In this document: piece by piece, positions 8,593-17,820 of the stretch
Layout of the letters: the number at the start of each line of letters is the position of its first letter
Numbering within the stretch: the stretch's first letter is position 1
Assembly: GCF_008801815.1 (NCBI RefSeq)
Contig: NZ_VZOX01000016.1
DNA: 64,000 bases
From: Edwardsiella anguillarum
GTDB lineage: Bacteria; Pseudomonadota; Gammaproteobacteria; Enterobacterales; Enterobacteriaceae
Reading direction: 5' to 3' (one strand)
The notes under the pieces: generated by a model
What the model saw: the letters and a program-made list of their open reading frames with translations, nothing else
The model's database searches: none
Told to the model about the DNA's origin: nothing
Made by a program: the position numbers and the translations under genes

Positions 8593-9735
8593 CTACAGCC
8601 GGGCGACGGCGTCCGCCATGCGGTCCAGCGCGCGATCCAGTAGCGCCCTGCGGCAGGCGAAGTTAAGGCGGATAAAGCGTGGCGCGCCGAAGTCGGCGCC
8701 GTCGGAGAGGCCCACGCCGGCGCGTTCGAAAAATGCCTGTGGGTTGTCGACGGGCAGCGCGCTGGCATCGATCCAGGCCAGATAGGTGCCCGCGGCGCTG
8801 ACGGTGTGCAGCCCCGGTATCGCGTTGATCCGCGTTGTGACGCGATCCCGGTTGGCGCGCAGGTAGTCCAGCTGTGCATCCAGCCACGGCTGGCCGTGGC
8901 GATAGGCGGCCTCGGCGGCGGCAAAGGCCAAAATATCCACCTGTGGCACGATGCCGACGCGGGCGTCGATAAAGCGGCGGCGCAGTTCGGCGTTGGGAAT
9001 GATGGCGATCGAGGCGCCGAGCCCGGCGATATTGAACGTCTTTGATGGCGCCATCAGAGTCACGCTGCGCTGGGCGGCGTCGTCGCTCAGGGTGGCGATC
9101 GGCGTGTGCCGCACGCTGGGATCCAGCAGCAGATCGCAATGGATCTCATCGGAGCAGATCAGCAGATCGTGGCGCTGGGCAAAGGCCAGCTGGGCCTCCA
9201 GCTCCTCGCGGCGGTATACCGTGCCGCCCGGATTCTGCGGATTACACAGCATGAGCAGGCGCTCCTCGCCGCTGAGGGCCGCCTCGGCCTCGTCCAGCGA
9301 TATGACCCAGCGGCCATGGCGCAGCGTCACCGGCATCGGGGTCTGGGCGCGCCCGGCCTGGCGGGCGGACTTCATAAAGGGGGGATAGATCGGATGGGGG
9401 GCCAGGGTGCCCTGCGCCGGCGTCGTCAGGGCGCGCACCGTCAGGTTGAGGCCGCAGACTAGCCCGGGCAAAAAGACCAGCCAGTCGGGCTGTATCGCCC
9501 AGCGATAGCGCTGCGCCATGCGGGCGACGAACAGCTCGCTCAGCGCCTGGGGCGCCATGCCATAGCCAAAGACGCCGTGGGCGATCCGGGCCTGCAGCGC
9601 GTCGATCACCGACGGAGGAGAGCGAAAGTCGCTGTCGGCCACCCAGAGCGGAATTGTGTCCTGCTCCGCATATTTACCCCATTTCTCGCTGTCACTGTGA
9701 CGGCGGTCGATCACTTCATCGAAATTGAATGTCAT
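8593..9735 (-). CDS. MalY/PatB-family PLP-dependent C-S lyase or aminotransferase
   Basis: 380-residue fold-type I PLP enzyme. Lys232 in APSKTFNIAGLG is the expected Schiff-base lysine; Asn165 in CNPQNPGG and Asp196 in SDEIH match other cofactor contacts. MalY/PatB enzymes cleave cystathionine and related cysteine S-conjugates to pyruvate, ammonia and a thiol; MalY also represses MalT, but nothing here shows a maltose link. It is convergent with yecM, only eight bases away. In E. coli the yecM-cutC interval lacks this gene, so it is an insertion relative to that order. The substrate is not determined. Confidence 0.8.
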   Translation of the reverse strand: MTFNFDEVIDRRHSDSEKWGKYAEQDTIPLWVADSDFRSPPSVIDALQARIAHGVFGYGMAPQALSELFVARMAQRYRWAIQPDWLVFLPGLVCGLNLTVRALTTPAQGTLAPHPIYPPFMKSARQAGRAQTPMPVTLRHGRWVISLDEAEAALSGEERLLMLCNPQNPGGTVYRREELEAQLAFAQRHDLLICSDEIHCDLLLDPSVRHTPIATLSDDAAQRSVTLMAPSKTFNIAGLGASIAIIPNAELRRRFIDARVGIVPQVDILAFAAAEAAYRHGQPWLDAQLDYLRANRDRVTTRINAIPGLHTVSAAGTYLAWIDASALPVDNPQAFFERAGVGLSDGADFGAPRFIRLNFACRRALLDRALDRMADAVARL

Positions 9736-9949
9736 CGCGATTATCCTTTAGTAGGCTAACTACGTCCCTGAGGCTGAAACCGGTTACTGCCGGAGCGCAG
9801 CGCTCTGTCAGCTAGCGCTCCCCGCGGCGCATATCGCGCCCGCGTCGCCTACAGAGTAGGCGAGGTGCGGGGATATTCTCAATATTTGGGTTGTGGATAT
9901 GAGTATTTTTCACATCCGCACCGTTTTGGCTGTTGATTCGGAGGTTTGA

Positions 9950-10705
9950 ATGCTGACGTTAGAGGTATGCTGCTACTCCTTGGCCTGCGCCGAGATAGCG
10001 CAGGCGGCGGGAGCAGACCGCATTGAGCTGTGCGCTAGCCAGCAGGATGGCGGGATCACCCCCAGCTATGGCACGCTGGTGGGGTGCCGGGAGCGGGTGA
10101 CCGTGCCCGTGCACCCGATTATCCGGCCGCGCAGCGGCGATTTCTGCTACAGCGACAGCGAGTTTGCGCTGATGAAATGCGATCTGGCGCTGGTGCGCGA
10201 TCTGGGGTTTCCCGGCGCGGTGATCGGCCTGCTGGATGAAGAGGGGCACATTGATCTGCGTCGCATGCGTGAGCTGATGGCGCAGGCCGGCCCGATGGCG
10301 GTGACCTTCCACCGCGCCTTCGATATGTGCGCCAACCCGCTGCTGGCGCTTTCCCAGTTGACCGATCTCGGTATTGCGCGCATTCTGACCTCCGGGCAGC
10401 AGCAGACGGCGGAGGCCGGGCTGCCGCTGCTGCGTCAGCTGCAGCAGGCCAGCCGCGGGCCACTGATCATGGCCGGCGCCGGGGTGCGCCTCTCCAACCT
10501 GCATAAATTCAGCGAGATAGGTCTGCAGGAGGTGCATACCTCCGCCGGTCACAGCGTGCCGTCCACGATGCGCTACCGCAAGGCGGGGGTCAGCATGAGC
10601 CATGCGGAGAACGACGAGTTTAGCCACTACTGTGTGGACGGCGGTATGGTTGAGGCGATGAAGTCTGCGCTGCAGATGATGGAAAACGTCGGCTGCAGCG
10701 CCTGA
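9950..10705 (+). CDS. cutC: CutC family protein
   Basis: 251-residue TIM-barrel protein of the CutC family (E. coli about 248). The N-terminal LEVCCYSLACAEIA and the HPIIRPRSGDFCYS stretch are typical. It was named for copper homeostasis, but the copper role in E. coli has been disputed and the biochemical activity is uncertain. The upstream 200 bases contain an 8-bp inverted repeat at 9845-9863. A terminator follows, shared with cmoB. Confidence 0.9.
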   Translation: MLTLEVCCYSLACAEIAQAAGADRIELCASQQDGGITPSYGTLVGCRERVTVPVHPIIRPRSGDFCYSDSEFALMKCDLALVRDLGFPGAVIGLLDEEGHIDLRRMRELMAQAGPMAVTFHRAFDMCANPLLALSQLTDLGIARILTSGQQQTAEAGLPLLRQLQQASRGPLIMAGAGVRLSNLHKFSEIGLQEVHTSAGHSVPSTMRYRKAGVSMSHAENDEFSHYCVDGGMVEAMKSALQMMENVGCSA

Positions 10706-10765
10706 AGAACGGGTCTCCAGTAGAAGTAAGTACGACCTTGTAGCGGAGGGTTCGCTAAAAAGTAC

Positions 10766-10798
10766 GGCCCCACACCTCGCTGGTTGGGGCCCTTTTTT
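10766..10798 (+). terminator. Intrinsic terminator after cutC
   Basis: Stem GGCCCCA / TGGGGCC with a 12-base loop and a following run of six T. An A-run on the far side may give weaker termination for convergent cmoB. Confidence 0.8.
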
Positions 10799-10811
10799 AT
10801 GGCGCGGGTGC

Positions 10812-11783
10812 TTAGGGCTTGCGGGCGATGAAGGCCGCGCGCAGCGGCGCCGGATAGCCTTCGATGGTTTTCTGCGCATCCGCTGGATCCAGGAAGTCGG
10901 CCAGGGACTCGCTGGTCATCCAGTCGGTACGCCGCTGCTCCTCTACGCCGGTGGGGCACTGATCCACCAGACGGACGTCGCAGAAGCCGCATTTCTCCAG
11001 CCAGCGGATCAGCATGGCGGCAGAGGGAATAAAGTAGACGTTGCGCATCTGCGCGTAGCGCTCGCCGGGGATCAGCGCCTGCTGTTCGTCGCCCTCGATA
11101 ACCAAGGTCTCCAGCAGCAGTTCTCCCCCGCTGACCAGCTGGTTTTTCAACTGGTACAGATGATCCAGCGGTGAGCGGCGGTGATAGAGGACGCCCATAG
11201 AGAACACCGTATCAAAGGCTGCCAGCGTCGGTAGCTGCTCGATCCCCAGCGGCAGCAGGTGAGCGCGGCTATCGCCGCCGAGCAGCTTACGCACCGCCTC
11301 GAACTGGCATAGAAAAAGCTGCATCGGATCGATGCCGACCGCCAGGTGCGCGCCGGCGCCAACCATACGCCACAGGTGGTAGCCGCTGCCGCAACCGACG
11401 TCGAGAATGGTGCGCCCGGCCAGCGGCGACAAGTGCGGCAGAATGCGCTGCCATTTCCAGTCTGAACGCCATTCGGTATCGATGTGAATGCCATACAGAT
11501 CGAAGGGGCCCTTACGCCAGGGCATCAGGGCGCGCAGCATTTTTTCCATGCCGATGCGCTGTCCCTCGCTCAGCGGGGTCTCCGCCTCGGCGCAGACCCC
11601 GTGCAGCAGATCCAGACGGTGCGGCGTCAGGGCCGGCAGCCGTTCGACCGCGTTGTTCCAGTCGCGAAAGTAGCCGTGCAGGGCGTCGCGCTGCCAGGCC
11701 GCCAGCTGTGCCGGCAGCACCTCTAGCCATTTGCTCAGCGGGCCGTGGGCTATTTGGGCATAGAAATTACCAAAGTCGATCAT
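10812..11783 (-). CDS. cmoB: tRNA U34 carboxymethyltransferase CmoB
   Basis: 323 residues, the same as E. coli CmoB. It uses carboxy-S-adenosyl-methionine made by CmoA to carboxymethylate 5-hydroxyuridine at tRNA wobble position 34, forming cmo5U. The SAM-type motif ILDVGCGSGYHLW lies near residue 125. Its ATG overlaps the cmoA stop by four bases (ATGA), so the pair is translationally coupled in the order cmoA-cmoB. Confidence 0.95.
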   Translation of the reverse strand: MIDFGNFYAQIAHGPLSKWLEVLPAQLAAWQRDALHGYFRDWNNAVERLPALTPHRLDLLHGVCAEAETPLSEGQRIGMEKMLRALMPWRKGPFDLYGIHIDTEWRSDWKWQRILPHLSPLAGRTILDVGCGSGYHLWRMVGAGAHLAVGIDPMQLFLCQFEAVRKLLGGDSRAHLLPLGIEQLPTLAAFDTVFSMGVLYHRRSPLDHLYQLKNQLVSGGELLLETLVIEGDEQQALIPGERYAQMRNVYFIPSAAMLIRWLEKCGFCDVRLVDQCPTGVEEQRRTDWMTSESLADFLDPADAQKTIEGYPAPLRAAFIARKP

Positions 11784-12550
11784 GGCTGGGCCTCCTTGAT
11801 GGCCAGCAGCGAGCCGAAGTTAAAGCACTGAAACCAGGTTTCGGCGTGGTGGAATCCGGCCTGGCGTAGGCGCTGCTTATGGGTTTCTACGCTGTCTGTC
11901 AGCATGACGTTTTCCAGCATGCTGCGCTTCTGGCTGATCTCCAGCTCGCTGTAGCCGTTGGCGCGCTTGAAGTCGTGATGCATATCGAACAACAGCTCGC
12001 CGACGGTGGCGTCGGCGAAGTTGAATTTTTCTGACAGGACGAGCGCGCCGCCGGGCAGCAGGCCGCGGTAGATGCGATCCAGCAGGGTTTGGCGATCGTC
12101 CGGGGCCAGAAACTGCAGCGTGAAGTTGAGCACCACCAGTGAGGCGTTGCTGATCTCGACCTCGCGGATGTCGGCCTCAAGCACCTGCACCGGAGTCGGG
12201 CTGCGGAAGGCGTCGATATGACGGCGGCAGCGGCTGACCATCGCCGGGGAGTTGTCGATGGCGATGATTTCGCACTCTGCGGCCTGGATGTTACGGCGCA
12301 TGGAGAGCGTCGCCGCGCCCAGGGAGCAGCCCAGATCGTATACCCGGGTTCCCGGCTGCACGAAGCGCTGCGCCAGCATGCCAATCATGGCGATGATGTT
12401 GGAGTAGCCGGGGACCGAGCGCTGGATCATGTCGGGAAACACTTCGGCCACGCGCTCATCGAAGGTCCAGTCGCCCAGCTTGGCGATCGGGGCGGAAAAC
12501 AGCATATCGCGCCCGGCGCCCAGCGCGGGATTTTTATCGCAGTCAGACAT
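11780..12550 (-). CDS. cmoA: Carboxy-SAM synthase CmoA
   Basis: 256 residues as called. It converts S-adenosylmethionine and prephenate into carboxy-SAM for CmoB. Motif I is YDLGCSLGAATLS, and LGDWTFDERVAEVFPDMIQRS is highly conserved. E. coli CmoA is about 247 residues; the extra residues here are an N-terminal MSDCDKNPALGAGRD segment, and a start eleven codons further up is also possible. First gene of the cmoA-cmoB pair. Confidence 0.94.
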   Translation of the reverse strand: MSDCDKNPALGAGRDMLFSAPIAKLGDWTFDERVAEVFPDMIQRSVPGYSNIIAMIGMLAQRFVQPGTRVYDLGCSLGAATLSMRRNIQAAECEIIAIDNSPAMVSRCRRHIDAFRSPTPVQVLEADIREVEISNASLVVLNFTLQFLAPDDRQTLLDRIYRGLLPGGALVLSEKFNFADATVGELLFDMHHDFKRANGYSELEISQKRSMLENVMLTDSVETHKQRLRQAGFHHAETWFQCFNFGSLLAIKEAQP

Positions 12551-12704
12551 AGCGGATGTAGGGAGTTTCAATAAGGGGCGCATATTCTAGCAGAGAATGC
12601 CTTACGGCGGCTATGCGCCATTTCGTCCGGCGCGCACTCTGTCGGCGCCGCGCCGGGCGCTGTATACTCTGCGCGCAGTCGCGTCAGCTAGCATGGAATT
12701 TGCC

Positions 12705-12733
12705 TTGATTGCAATAGTGTCGAGTGATACAAA
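12705..12733 (+). promoter_or_regulatory. Predicted pheP promoter
   Basis: TTGATT at 12705-12710, a 17-base spacer and TACAAA at 12728-12733, with TGA directly before the -10 (extended -10). The leader to the pheP ATG would be about 80 bases. A TGTAAA half-site just downstream of the -10 resembles one arm of a TyrR box, but the second arm is poor. Confidence 0.55.
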
Positions 12734-12821
12734 GCTCGACGCGTTGTAAACAAAATAATACGATGCGCCACGGAGACCGCAGTTAATTCAGTTGCCATGA
12801 CGCTATCGCACAGAGGAAAAA

Positions 12822-14189
12822 ATGGGCGATTCGCAGCACACCAGTACGACTCTTGAGAGAGGATTAAAAAACCGGCATATCCAACTGATCGCCCTGGGCG
12901 GCGCGGTGGGCACCGGTCTGTTTCTGGGGATCGGCCCGGCCATTCAGCTGGCCGGCCCGGCGGTTTTACTGGGCTATGCCATCGGCGGCGTAATCGCGTT
13001 TCTGATCATGCGCCAGCTGGGGGAGATGGTGGTGCAGGAGCCGGTTGCCGGTTCGTTTGCCCACTTTGCCCATAAATATTGGGGACCGTTTGCCGGTTTT
13101 GTCTCCGGCTGGAACTATTGGGTCATGTTCGTGCTGGTCGGCATGGCCGAGCTGACCGCGGCCGGTATCTATATGCAGTACTGGTGGCCGGATGTGCCGA
13201 CCTGGATATGGGCCAGCCTGTTCTTTGTCCTGATCAACGCGCTGAATATGGTGAACGTGCGTCTGTACGGTGAAACCGAGTTCTGGTTCGCCCTGATCAA
13301 GGTGGCGGCGATCCTCGGGATGATCGCGTTCGGCAGCTGGCTGCTGCTGTCCGGCGACGCCGGGCCCCAGGCCGGGGTCGCGAATCTGTGGGCGCACGGC
13401 GGCTTTTTACCGCACGGCTGGGGAGGGCTGATCATGGCGATGGCGGTGATCATGTTCTCCTTCGGCGGCCTTGAGCTGATCGGGATCACCGCCGCGGAGG
13501 CCAGCGAGCCGGAAAAGAGCATTCCCAAGGCAACCAATCAGGTGGTCTATCGTATCCTGATCTTTTATATCGGCTCTCTGCTGGTGCTGCTGGCCCTGTA
13601 CCCCTGGTCGCAGATCGGCGCCAGCAGCAGTCCGTTTGTGATGATCTTCCATCACCTGAACAGCAACACGGTAGCGGCGGTATTGAACGTGGTGATCCTG
13701 ACTGCCGCGCTGTCGGTATATAACAGCTGTGTCTACTCCAATAGCCGTATGCTATATGGGCTGTCGCAGCAGGGCAATGCGCCGCGTCGCCTGACCCGGG
13801 TCAATCGCCGCGGGATCCCGGTATGGTCAATCGGTCTTTCGGGGCTGACGACCTCGCTGGTGATCCTGATTAACTATTTGATGCCGGGCAAGGCGTTCGA
13901 GCTACTGATGGCGCTGGTGGTCTCTACGCTGGTGATCAACTGGGTGATGATCTGCATGGCGCACCTGAAGTTCAAGGCGGCGCAGAATCGCCTGGGCGTG
14001 ACGACGCGGTTCCGCGCGCTGTGGTATCCCTATGGTAACTACCTGTGTCTGGCGTTTCTTGGCCTGATCCTGGTGATTATGGTGCTGACGCCGGGGATCC
14101 GGGTATCGGTGCTGTTGCTGCCGCTGTGGCTGGGCGTGCTGTGGGGCGGGTTCTGCCTGGCGCGGATGCGCCGCGGCAAATCGGCGTAG
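12822..14189 (+). CDS. pheP: Phenylalanine-specific permease PheP
   Basis: 455-residue APC-superfamily amino acid permease with about 12 hydrophobic segments (E. coli PheP 458). It imports L-phenylalanine with protons across the inner membrane. The N-terminal GLKNRHIQLIALGGAVGTGLF is the family signature. MQYWWPDVPTWIW and FSFGGLELIGITAAEA match PheP more closely than AroP as recalled, so the Phe assignment is likely but not proven. It is a single gene with its own promoter. Confidence 0.87.
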   Translation: MGDSQHTSTTLERGLKNRHIQLIALGGAVGTGLFLGIGPAIQLAGPAVLLGYAIGGVIAFLIMRQLGEMVVQEPVAGSFAHFAHKYWGPFAGFVSGWNYWVMFVLVGMAELTAAGIYMQYWWPDVPTWIWASLFFVLINALNMVNVRLYGETEFWFALIKVAAILGMIAFGSWLLLSGDAGPQAGVANLWAHGGFLPHGWGGLIMAMAVIMFSFGGLELIGITAAEASEPEKSIPKATNQVVYRILIFYIGSLLVLLALYPWSQIGASSSPFVMIFHHLNSNTVAAVLNVVILTAALSVYNSCVYSNSRMLYGLSQQGNAPRRLTRVNRRGIPVWSIGLSGLTTSLVILINYLMPGKAFELLMALVVSTLVINWVMICMAHLKFKAAQNRLGVTTRFRALWYPYGNYLCLAFLGLILVIMVLTPGIRVSVLLLPLWLGVLWGGFCLARMRRGKSA

Positions 14190-14230
14190 GGTCACGCAAG
14201 GCGGCCCGCACGCGGCGGGGGCCTTGCGGT

Positions 14231-14629
14231 TTAATCACCGGTCTGCAGCAGCTGTCCCCAGGGCAGATAGTAGAGATTGGCCACCACCATCAGCAGCAGC
14301 GACAGGTAGGTGGCGCTCATGCCGGAGCGGCGCCACTGCATTTCATGCTGACGCAGGCCCCAGGCGTGCATCAGACGCCCGAGGATCAGCAGTACGCCGC
14401 ACAGGTGGACCATCCACACCCGAGCGCCGTTCATCTCCATCATCACCAGCAGTATGGCTGCGATGGGGATATACTCCACGGCGTTGCCGTGAATCCGGAT
14501 GGCGGTCTGCAGCTCATAAAAGCCACCGTCGCCATAGCTGACGCGGTAAAGCATGCGCAGCCGAACCACCTGCCAGGAAAACGTCACTAACAACAGTGCG
14601 CCGAGCACGACATAGAGCGCGCTTACCAT
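14231..14629 (-). CDS. yecN: MAPEG-family membrane protein YecN
   Basis: 132-residue inner-membrane protein with about four hydrophobic segments; E. coli YecN is 131. MAPEG proteins include glutathione-dependent enzymes, but YecN has no defined function. RIHGNAVEYIPIA is the conserved MAPEG core. The start at 14629 is supported by a GGAG site at suitable spacing and by the E. coli N-terminus MVSALY; the frame continues nine codons upstream without such a site. Confidence 0.88.
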   Translation of the reverse strand: MVSALYVVLGALLLVTFSWQVVRLRMLYRVSYGDGGFYELQTAIRIHGNAVEYIPIAAILLVMMEMNGARVWMVHLCGVLLILGRLMHAWGLRQHEMQWRRSGMSATYLSLLLMVVANLYYLPWGQLLQTGD

Positions 14630-14760
14630 TCTTTTTAGCTCCATTGCCTGAATCATATTGGCCTGTAAATGATAGCCGCAGGTCGGCGGAATGTCCTGTG
14701 TAATCTGTTGAGTATTGTCATTTTTTCAGACGATTGTCCCAACGCCCGCGCGATGTGGGA

Positions 14761-15582
14761 TCAAAACAGGGCCGACTGCAGCGGCCAATCCGGGCGCGGC
14801 GGCAGCCCGTCGATGGCGGCCTGGGACAGGGCATTCCACAGAAACTGCGCCTGCTGTGGCGCATCGCGACAGTCCGGCGTATGGATAAACAGGTAGGGAG
14901 TGGCATCCCGGCTCCAGGCCTGCAGGCGCGGCAGCCATGGCTGCAGCCAGCGCAGATTAGCGTCGGGGCAGTCTCCGCCGATAAACCGTACCATCGGCGC
15001 GTCGGCGGTTATCAGCGCGTGCGCCGGCAGACACGGCTTTTTACGCTGGGCCTCGCGTACGGCGTGGCTGTGGGGTTGGGCGTGGTGCACCGGCCGACTG
15101 TCGAGGAGCACGCGGTTGACCGCGCGCTGCCGCAGGCCGCGGTTAAGCGCGCGCTCGGCGTCGCCCTTGGCGAAAAAGGCCGGGTGGCGCACCTCGACGC
15201 CGTAGCGATAGCCGCGCGGTAGCGCGTCGAGAAATGACCATAGGCGCGGTAGATGCTCGGGGCCACAGGCGGCCGGTAGCTGTAGCCAAAGTTGCCCCAG
15301 ACGCCGATCCAGTGGTTGCAGCGCGCGGTAAAAAGCGCCAATCTGTTGATCGCAGTGCAGGAGCGCCGCCTGATGGCTGATGGCGGACGGAAACTTAAAG
15401 CAGAATCGGAACCCGTCGTGAGTCATATCGCGCCAACGGTGTACCAGCGCCGGCGTAGGCAGGGCGTAAAACGTGGTGTTGCCTTCAACGCAGTTAAAGT
15501 GGCGGCTATAGTCGGCTAGGTCATGCAGGCCTATCTTTGTCCACGCCGCGTGTTGCCACTGCGGCAGCCCCAGGTAGAACAT
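14761..15582 (-). CDS. yecE: DUF72 protein YecE
   Basis: 273 residues, like E. coli YecE (272). DUF72 proteins have a TIM-barrel fold and no firmly assigned activity. Conserved stretches include GLPQWQHAAW at the N-terminus, FNCVEGNTTFYALP, FRFCFKFP and VNRVLLDSRPVH. The start at 15582 gives the family N-terminus MFYLGLPQW; a 16-codon upstream extension is hydrophobic and probably untranslated. It lies upstream of yecN on the same strand. Confidence 0.9.
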   Translation of the reverse strand: MFYLGLPQWQHAAWTKIGLHDLADYSRHFNCVEGNTTFYALPTPALVHRWRDMTHDGFRFCFKFPSAISHQAALLHCDQQIGAFYRALQPLDRRLGQLWLQLPAACGPEHLPRLWSFLDALPRGYRYGVEVRHPAFFAKGDAERALNRGLRQRAVNRVLLDSRPVHHAQPHSHAVREAQRKKPCLPAHALITADAPMVRFIGGDCPDANLRWLQPWLPRLQAWSRDATPYLFIHTPDCRDAPQQAQFLWNALSQAAIDGLPPRPDWPLQSALF

Positions 15583-15683
15583 GGCGTACTCCGTGGTGAT
15601 GGTCGGTAAAATATAACATAAACATAACAACTTAGGCAGAGGGTGTCAGATGGCGAGAAACAGTGCAAAGTGCGCGCGCGCTC

Positions 15684-15712
15684 TTATCGCAGCGGGGAAT
15701 TTCCAGTATAAT
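15684..15712 (+). promoter_or_regulatory. Predicted promoter for the zinc-ribbon gene and aspS
   Basis: A perfect TATAAT at 15707-15712, with TTATCG at 15684-15689 as a weak -35 at 17 bases. It lies about 40 bases ahead of the first ATG of the aspS cluster. Confidence 0.55.
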
Positions 15713-15752
15713 AGCCCCCTTTTTTCACCAAGCATGTAAATCCGCCCGAGCT

Positions 15753-16019
15753 ATGCCGATCTACGAATACGTTTGTAGCGACTGCAATCATCATCTAGAG
15801 AAATTGCAAAAAATGTCCGATGCACCGCTGGTTGATTGCCCGGCGTGCGGTCATCCTGCCCTGAAAAAACAGATTTCAGCCGCTGGTTTCCAGCTAAAGG
15901 GGACCGGCTGGTACGCGACCGACTTTAAGCCACGTACCGACAAAACACCGTCTTCAACAGAGCGCTGCGCAGGCAGCTCGTGTCCGGCCGGTTGTCCGGG
16001 CGCGGCGTCGGCAAAATAA
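15753..16019 (+). CDS. FmdB-type zinc-ribbon protein
   Basis: 88-residue small protein. Two CxxC knuckles, Cys8/Cys11 and Cys29/Cys32, form the FmdB/CxxC_CxxC_SSSS zinc ribbon, after the usual MPIYEYVC start. The C-terminal tail is Ser/Pro/Cys-rich with two more cysteines near the end. FmdB proteins are putative regulators or scaffolds without defined function. It lies 25 bases upstream of aspS and is probably co-transcribed. The longer upstream frame crosses the promoter and was discarded. Confidence 0.85.
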   Translation: MPIYEYVCSDCNHHLEKLQKMSDAPLVDCPACGHPALKKQISAAGFQLKGTGWYATDFKPRTDKTPSSTERCAGSSCPAGCPGAASAK

Positions 16020-16044
16020 ATTAAGAAAGCCAAAGGATATCGTT

Positions 16045-17820
16045 ATGCGTACTAATTATTGCGGGCAGTTGAATCTGTCCCATGTGGGCCAGGAAGTGAC
16101 CCTGTGTGGTTGGGTACACCGCCGCCGTGATTTGGGCGGTCTGATCTTTATCGATCTGCGCGACCGCGAAGGGGTGGTTCAGGTGTTCTTCGATCCGGAT
16201 CATCAGGATGCCTTCCGTCAGGCCTCTGAGCTGCGTAACGAGTTTTGCGTGCAGGTAACCGGCACCGTGCGCGCGCGCCCGGAGAGCCAGCGTAACCGGG
16301 ATATGTCCACTGGGGATATCGAGGTCTTCGGTAACGGCCTGAACATCATCAACCGTGCGGAGCCGCTGCCGCTGGACTTTAACCAGACCAACAGCGAGGA
16401 GAACCGCCTCAAGTATCGCTATCTGGATCTGCGTCGCCCGGAGATGGCCGAGCGCCTGAAGACCCGCGCCAAAATTACCGCCTTCGTGCGCCGCTTTATG
16501 GATGGACATGGCTTTCTGGACATCGAAACGCCGATGCTGACCAAGGCGACGCCGGAAGGCGCCCGCGATTACCTGGTACCGAGCCGGGTGCATAAAGGCA
16601 AGTTTTATGCGTTGCCGCAGTCGCCTCAGCTGTTTAAACAGCTGCTGATGATGTCCGGCTTTGACCGCTACTATCAGATAGTGAAGTGCTTCCGCGACGA
16701 AGATCTGCGCGCAGACCGTCAGCCGGAGTTCACCCAGATCGATGTGGAGACCTCTTTCATGAGCGCCGAGCAGGTGCGTGAGATCATGGAAGCGCTGGCC
16801 CGCGCGCTGTGGATGGAGATCAAAGGGGTGGATCTGGGCGACTTTCCGGTGATGACCTTTGCAGAGGCGATGCGCCGTTTCGGCTCGGATAAGCCGGATC
16901 TGCGTAACCCGCTGGAGCTGGTCGATGTGGCCGATTTGGTTAAGAACGTCGACTTTAAGGTCTTCTCCGGTCCGGCCAACGATGCCAGAGGGCGGGTGAT
17001 CGCGCTGCGCGTGCCGGGCGGTGCGACCCTGACCCGTAAGAATATCGATGAGTACGGTCAGTTTGTCGGCATCTATGGCGCCAAAGGGCTCGCCTGGATG
17101 AAGGTCAACGATCGCGACGCCGGGATGGATGGCGTGCAGAGCCCGATCGCTAAGTTCCTCAACGCCGAGGTGCTGGAAGGCATTCTGGCGCGTAGCGGCG
17201 CGCAGAGCGGCGACATCATCTTCTTCGGCGCCGACAGCGCCAAGGTGGCCACCGATGCCATGGGTGCGCTGCGCCTGAAGGTCGGGCGCGATCTGCAGCT
17301 GACCGACGAGTCGCGCTGGGCGCCGCTGTGGGTGGTTGATTTCCCGATGTTCGAAGAGGACGGCGAAGGCGGCCTGGCCGCGATGCACCACCCGTTCACC
17401 TCGCCGCGCGATATCAGCCCGGAGGCGCTGAAGGCCAATCCGGTCGGCGCCATCGCCAACGCCTACGATATGGTGATGAATGGCTATGAGGTGGGCGGCG
17501 GCTCCGTCCGTATTCACAGCGGCGCCATGCAGTCTGCGGTCTTCGATATCCTAGGGATCAGCGAGCAGGAGCAGCGCGAGAAGTTCGGCTTCCTGCTGGA
17601 TGCGCTGAAGTTCGGCACCCCGCCGCACGCCGGTCTGGCGTTTGGCCTGGATCGCCTGGTGATGCTGCTGACCGGTACGGAGAATATCCGCGACGTGATC
17701 GCATTCCCGAAAACCACGGCGGCGGCCTGTCCGCTGACCGACGCCCCGAGCCGCGCCAACCCGGCGGCGCTGCAGGAGCTGTCCATCGCCGTCTGTGCCA
17801 AACAGGGCAGCGACGAGTAA
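16045..17820 (+). CDS. aspS: Aspartyl-tRNA synthetase
   Basis: 591 residues (E. coli 590). Class II synthetase that charges tRNA-Asp. It has an N-terminal OB-fold anticodon domain (about residues 1-105), the class II catalytic core with YRYLDLRRPEM and the motif 2 arginine in FRDEDLRADRQPEFTQID, the bacterial GAD insertion (about 290-420), and motif 3 with GLAFGLDRLVMLL. An AAGGA site precedes the ATG. Its stop overlaps the nudB start (TAATG). Confidence 0.97.
   Translation: MRTNYCGQLNLSHVGQEVTLCGWVHRRRDLGGLIFIDLRDREGVVQVFFDPDHQDAFRQASELRNEFCVQVTGTVRARPESQRNRDMSTGDIEVFGNGLNIINRAEPLPLDFNQTNSEENRLKYRYLDLRRPEMAERLKTRAKITAFVRRFMDGHGFLDIETPMLTKATPEGARDYLVPSRVHKGKFYALPQSPQLFKQLLMMSGFDRYYQIVKCFRDEDLRADRQPEFTQIDVETSFMSAEQVREIMEALARALWMEIKGVDLGDFPVMTFAEAMRRFGSDKPDLRNPLELVDVADLVKNVDFKVFSGPANDARGRVIALRVPGGATLTRKNIDEYGQFVGIYGAKGLAWMKVNDRDAGMDGVQSPIAKFLNAEVLEGILARSGAQSGDIIFFGADSAKVATDAMGALRLKVGRDLQLTDESRWAPLWVVDFPMFEEDGEGGLAAMHHPFTSPRDISPEALKANPVGAIANAYDMVMNGYEVGGGSVRIHSGAMQSAVFDILGISEQEQREKFGFLLDALKFGTPPHAGLAFGLDRLVMLLTGTENIRDVIAFPKTTAAACPLTDAPSRANPAALQELSIAVCAKQGSDE

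Noticed and set aside
16021..17517. 498-codon minus-strand frame opposite aspS
   Set aside because: Shadow of aspS: exact codon-phase complement, His/Ala/Arg-rich, no recognisable domain.
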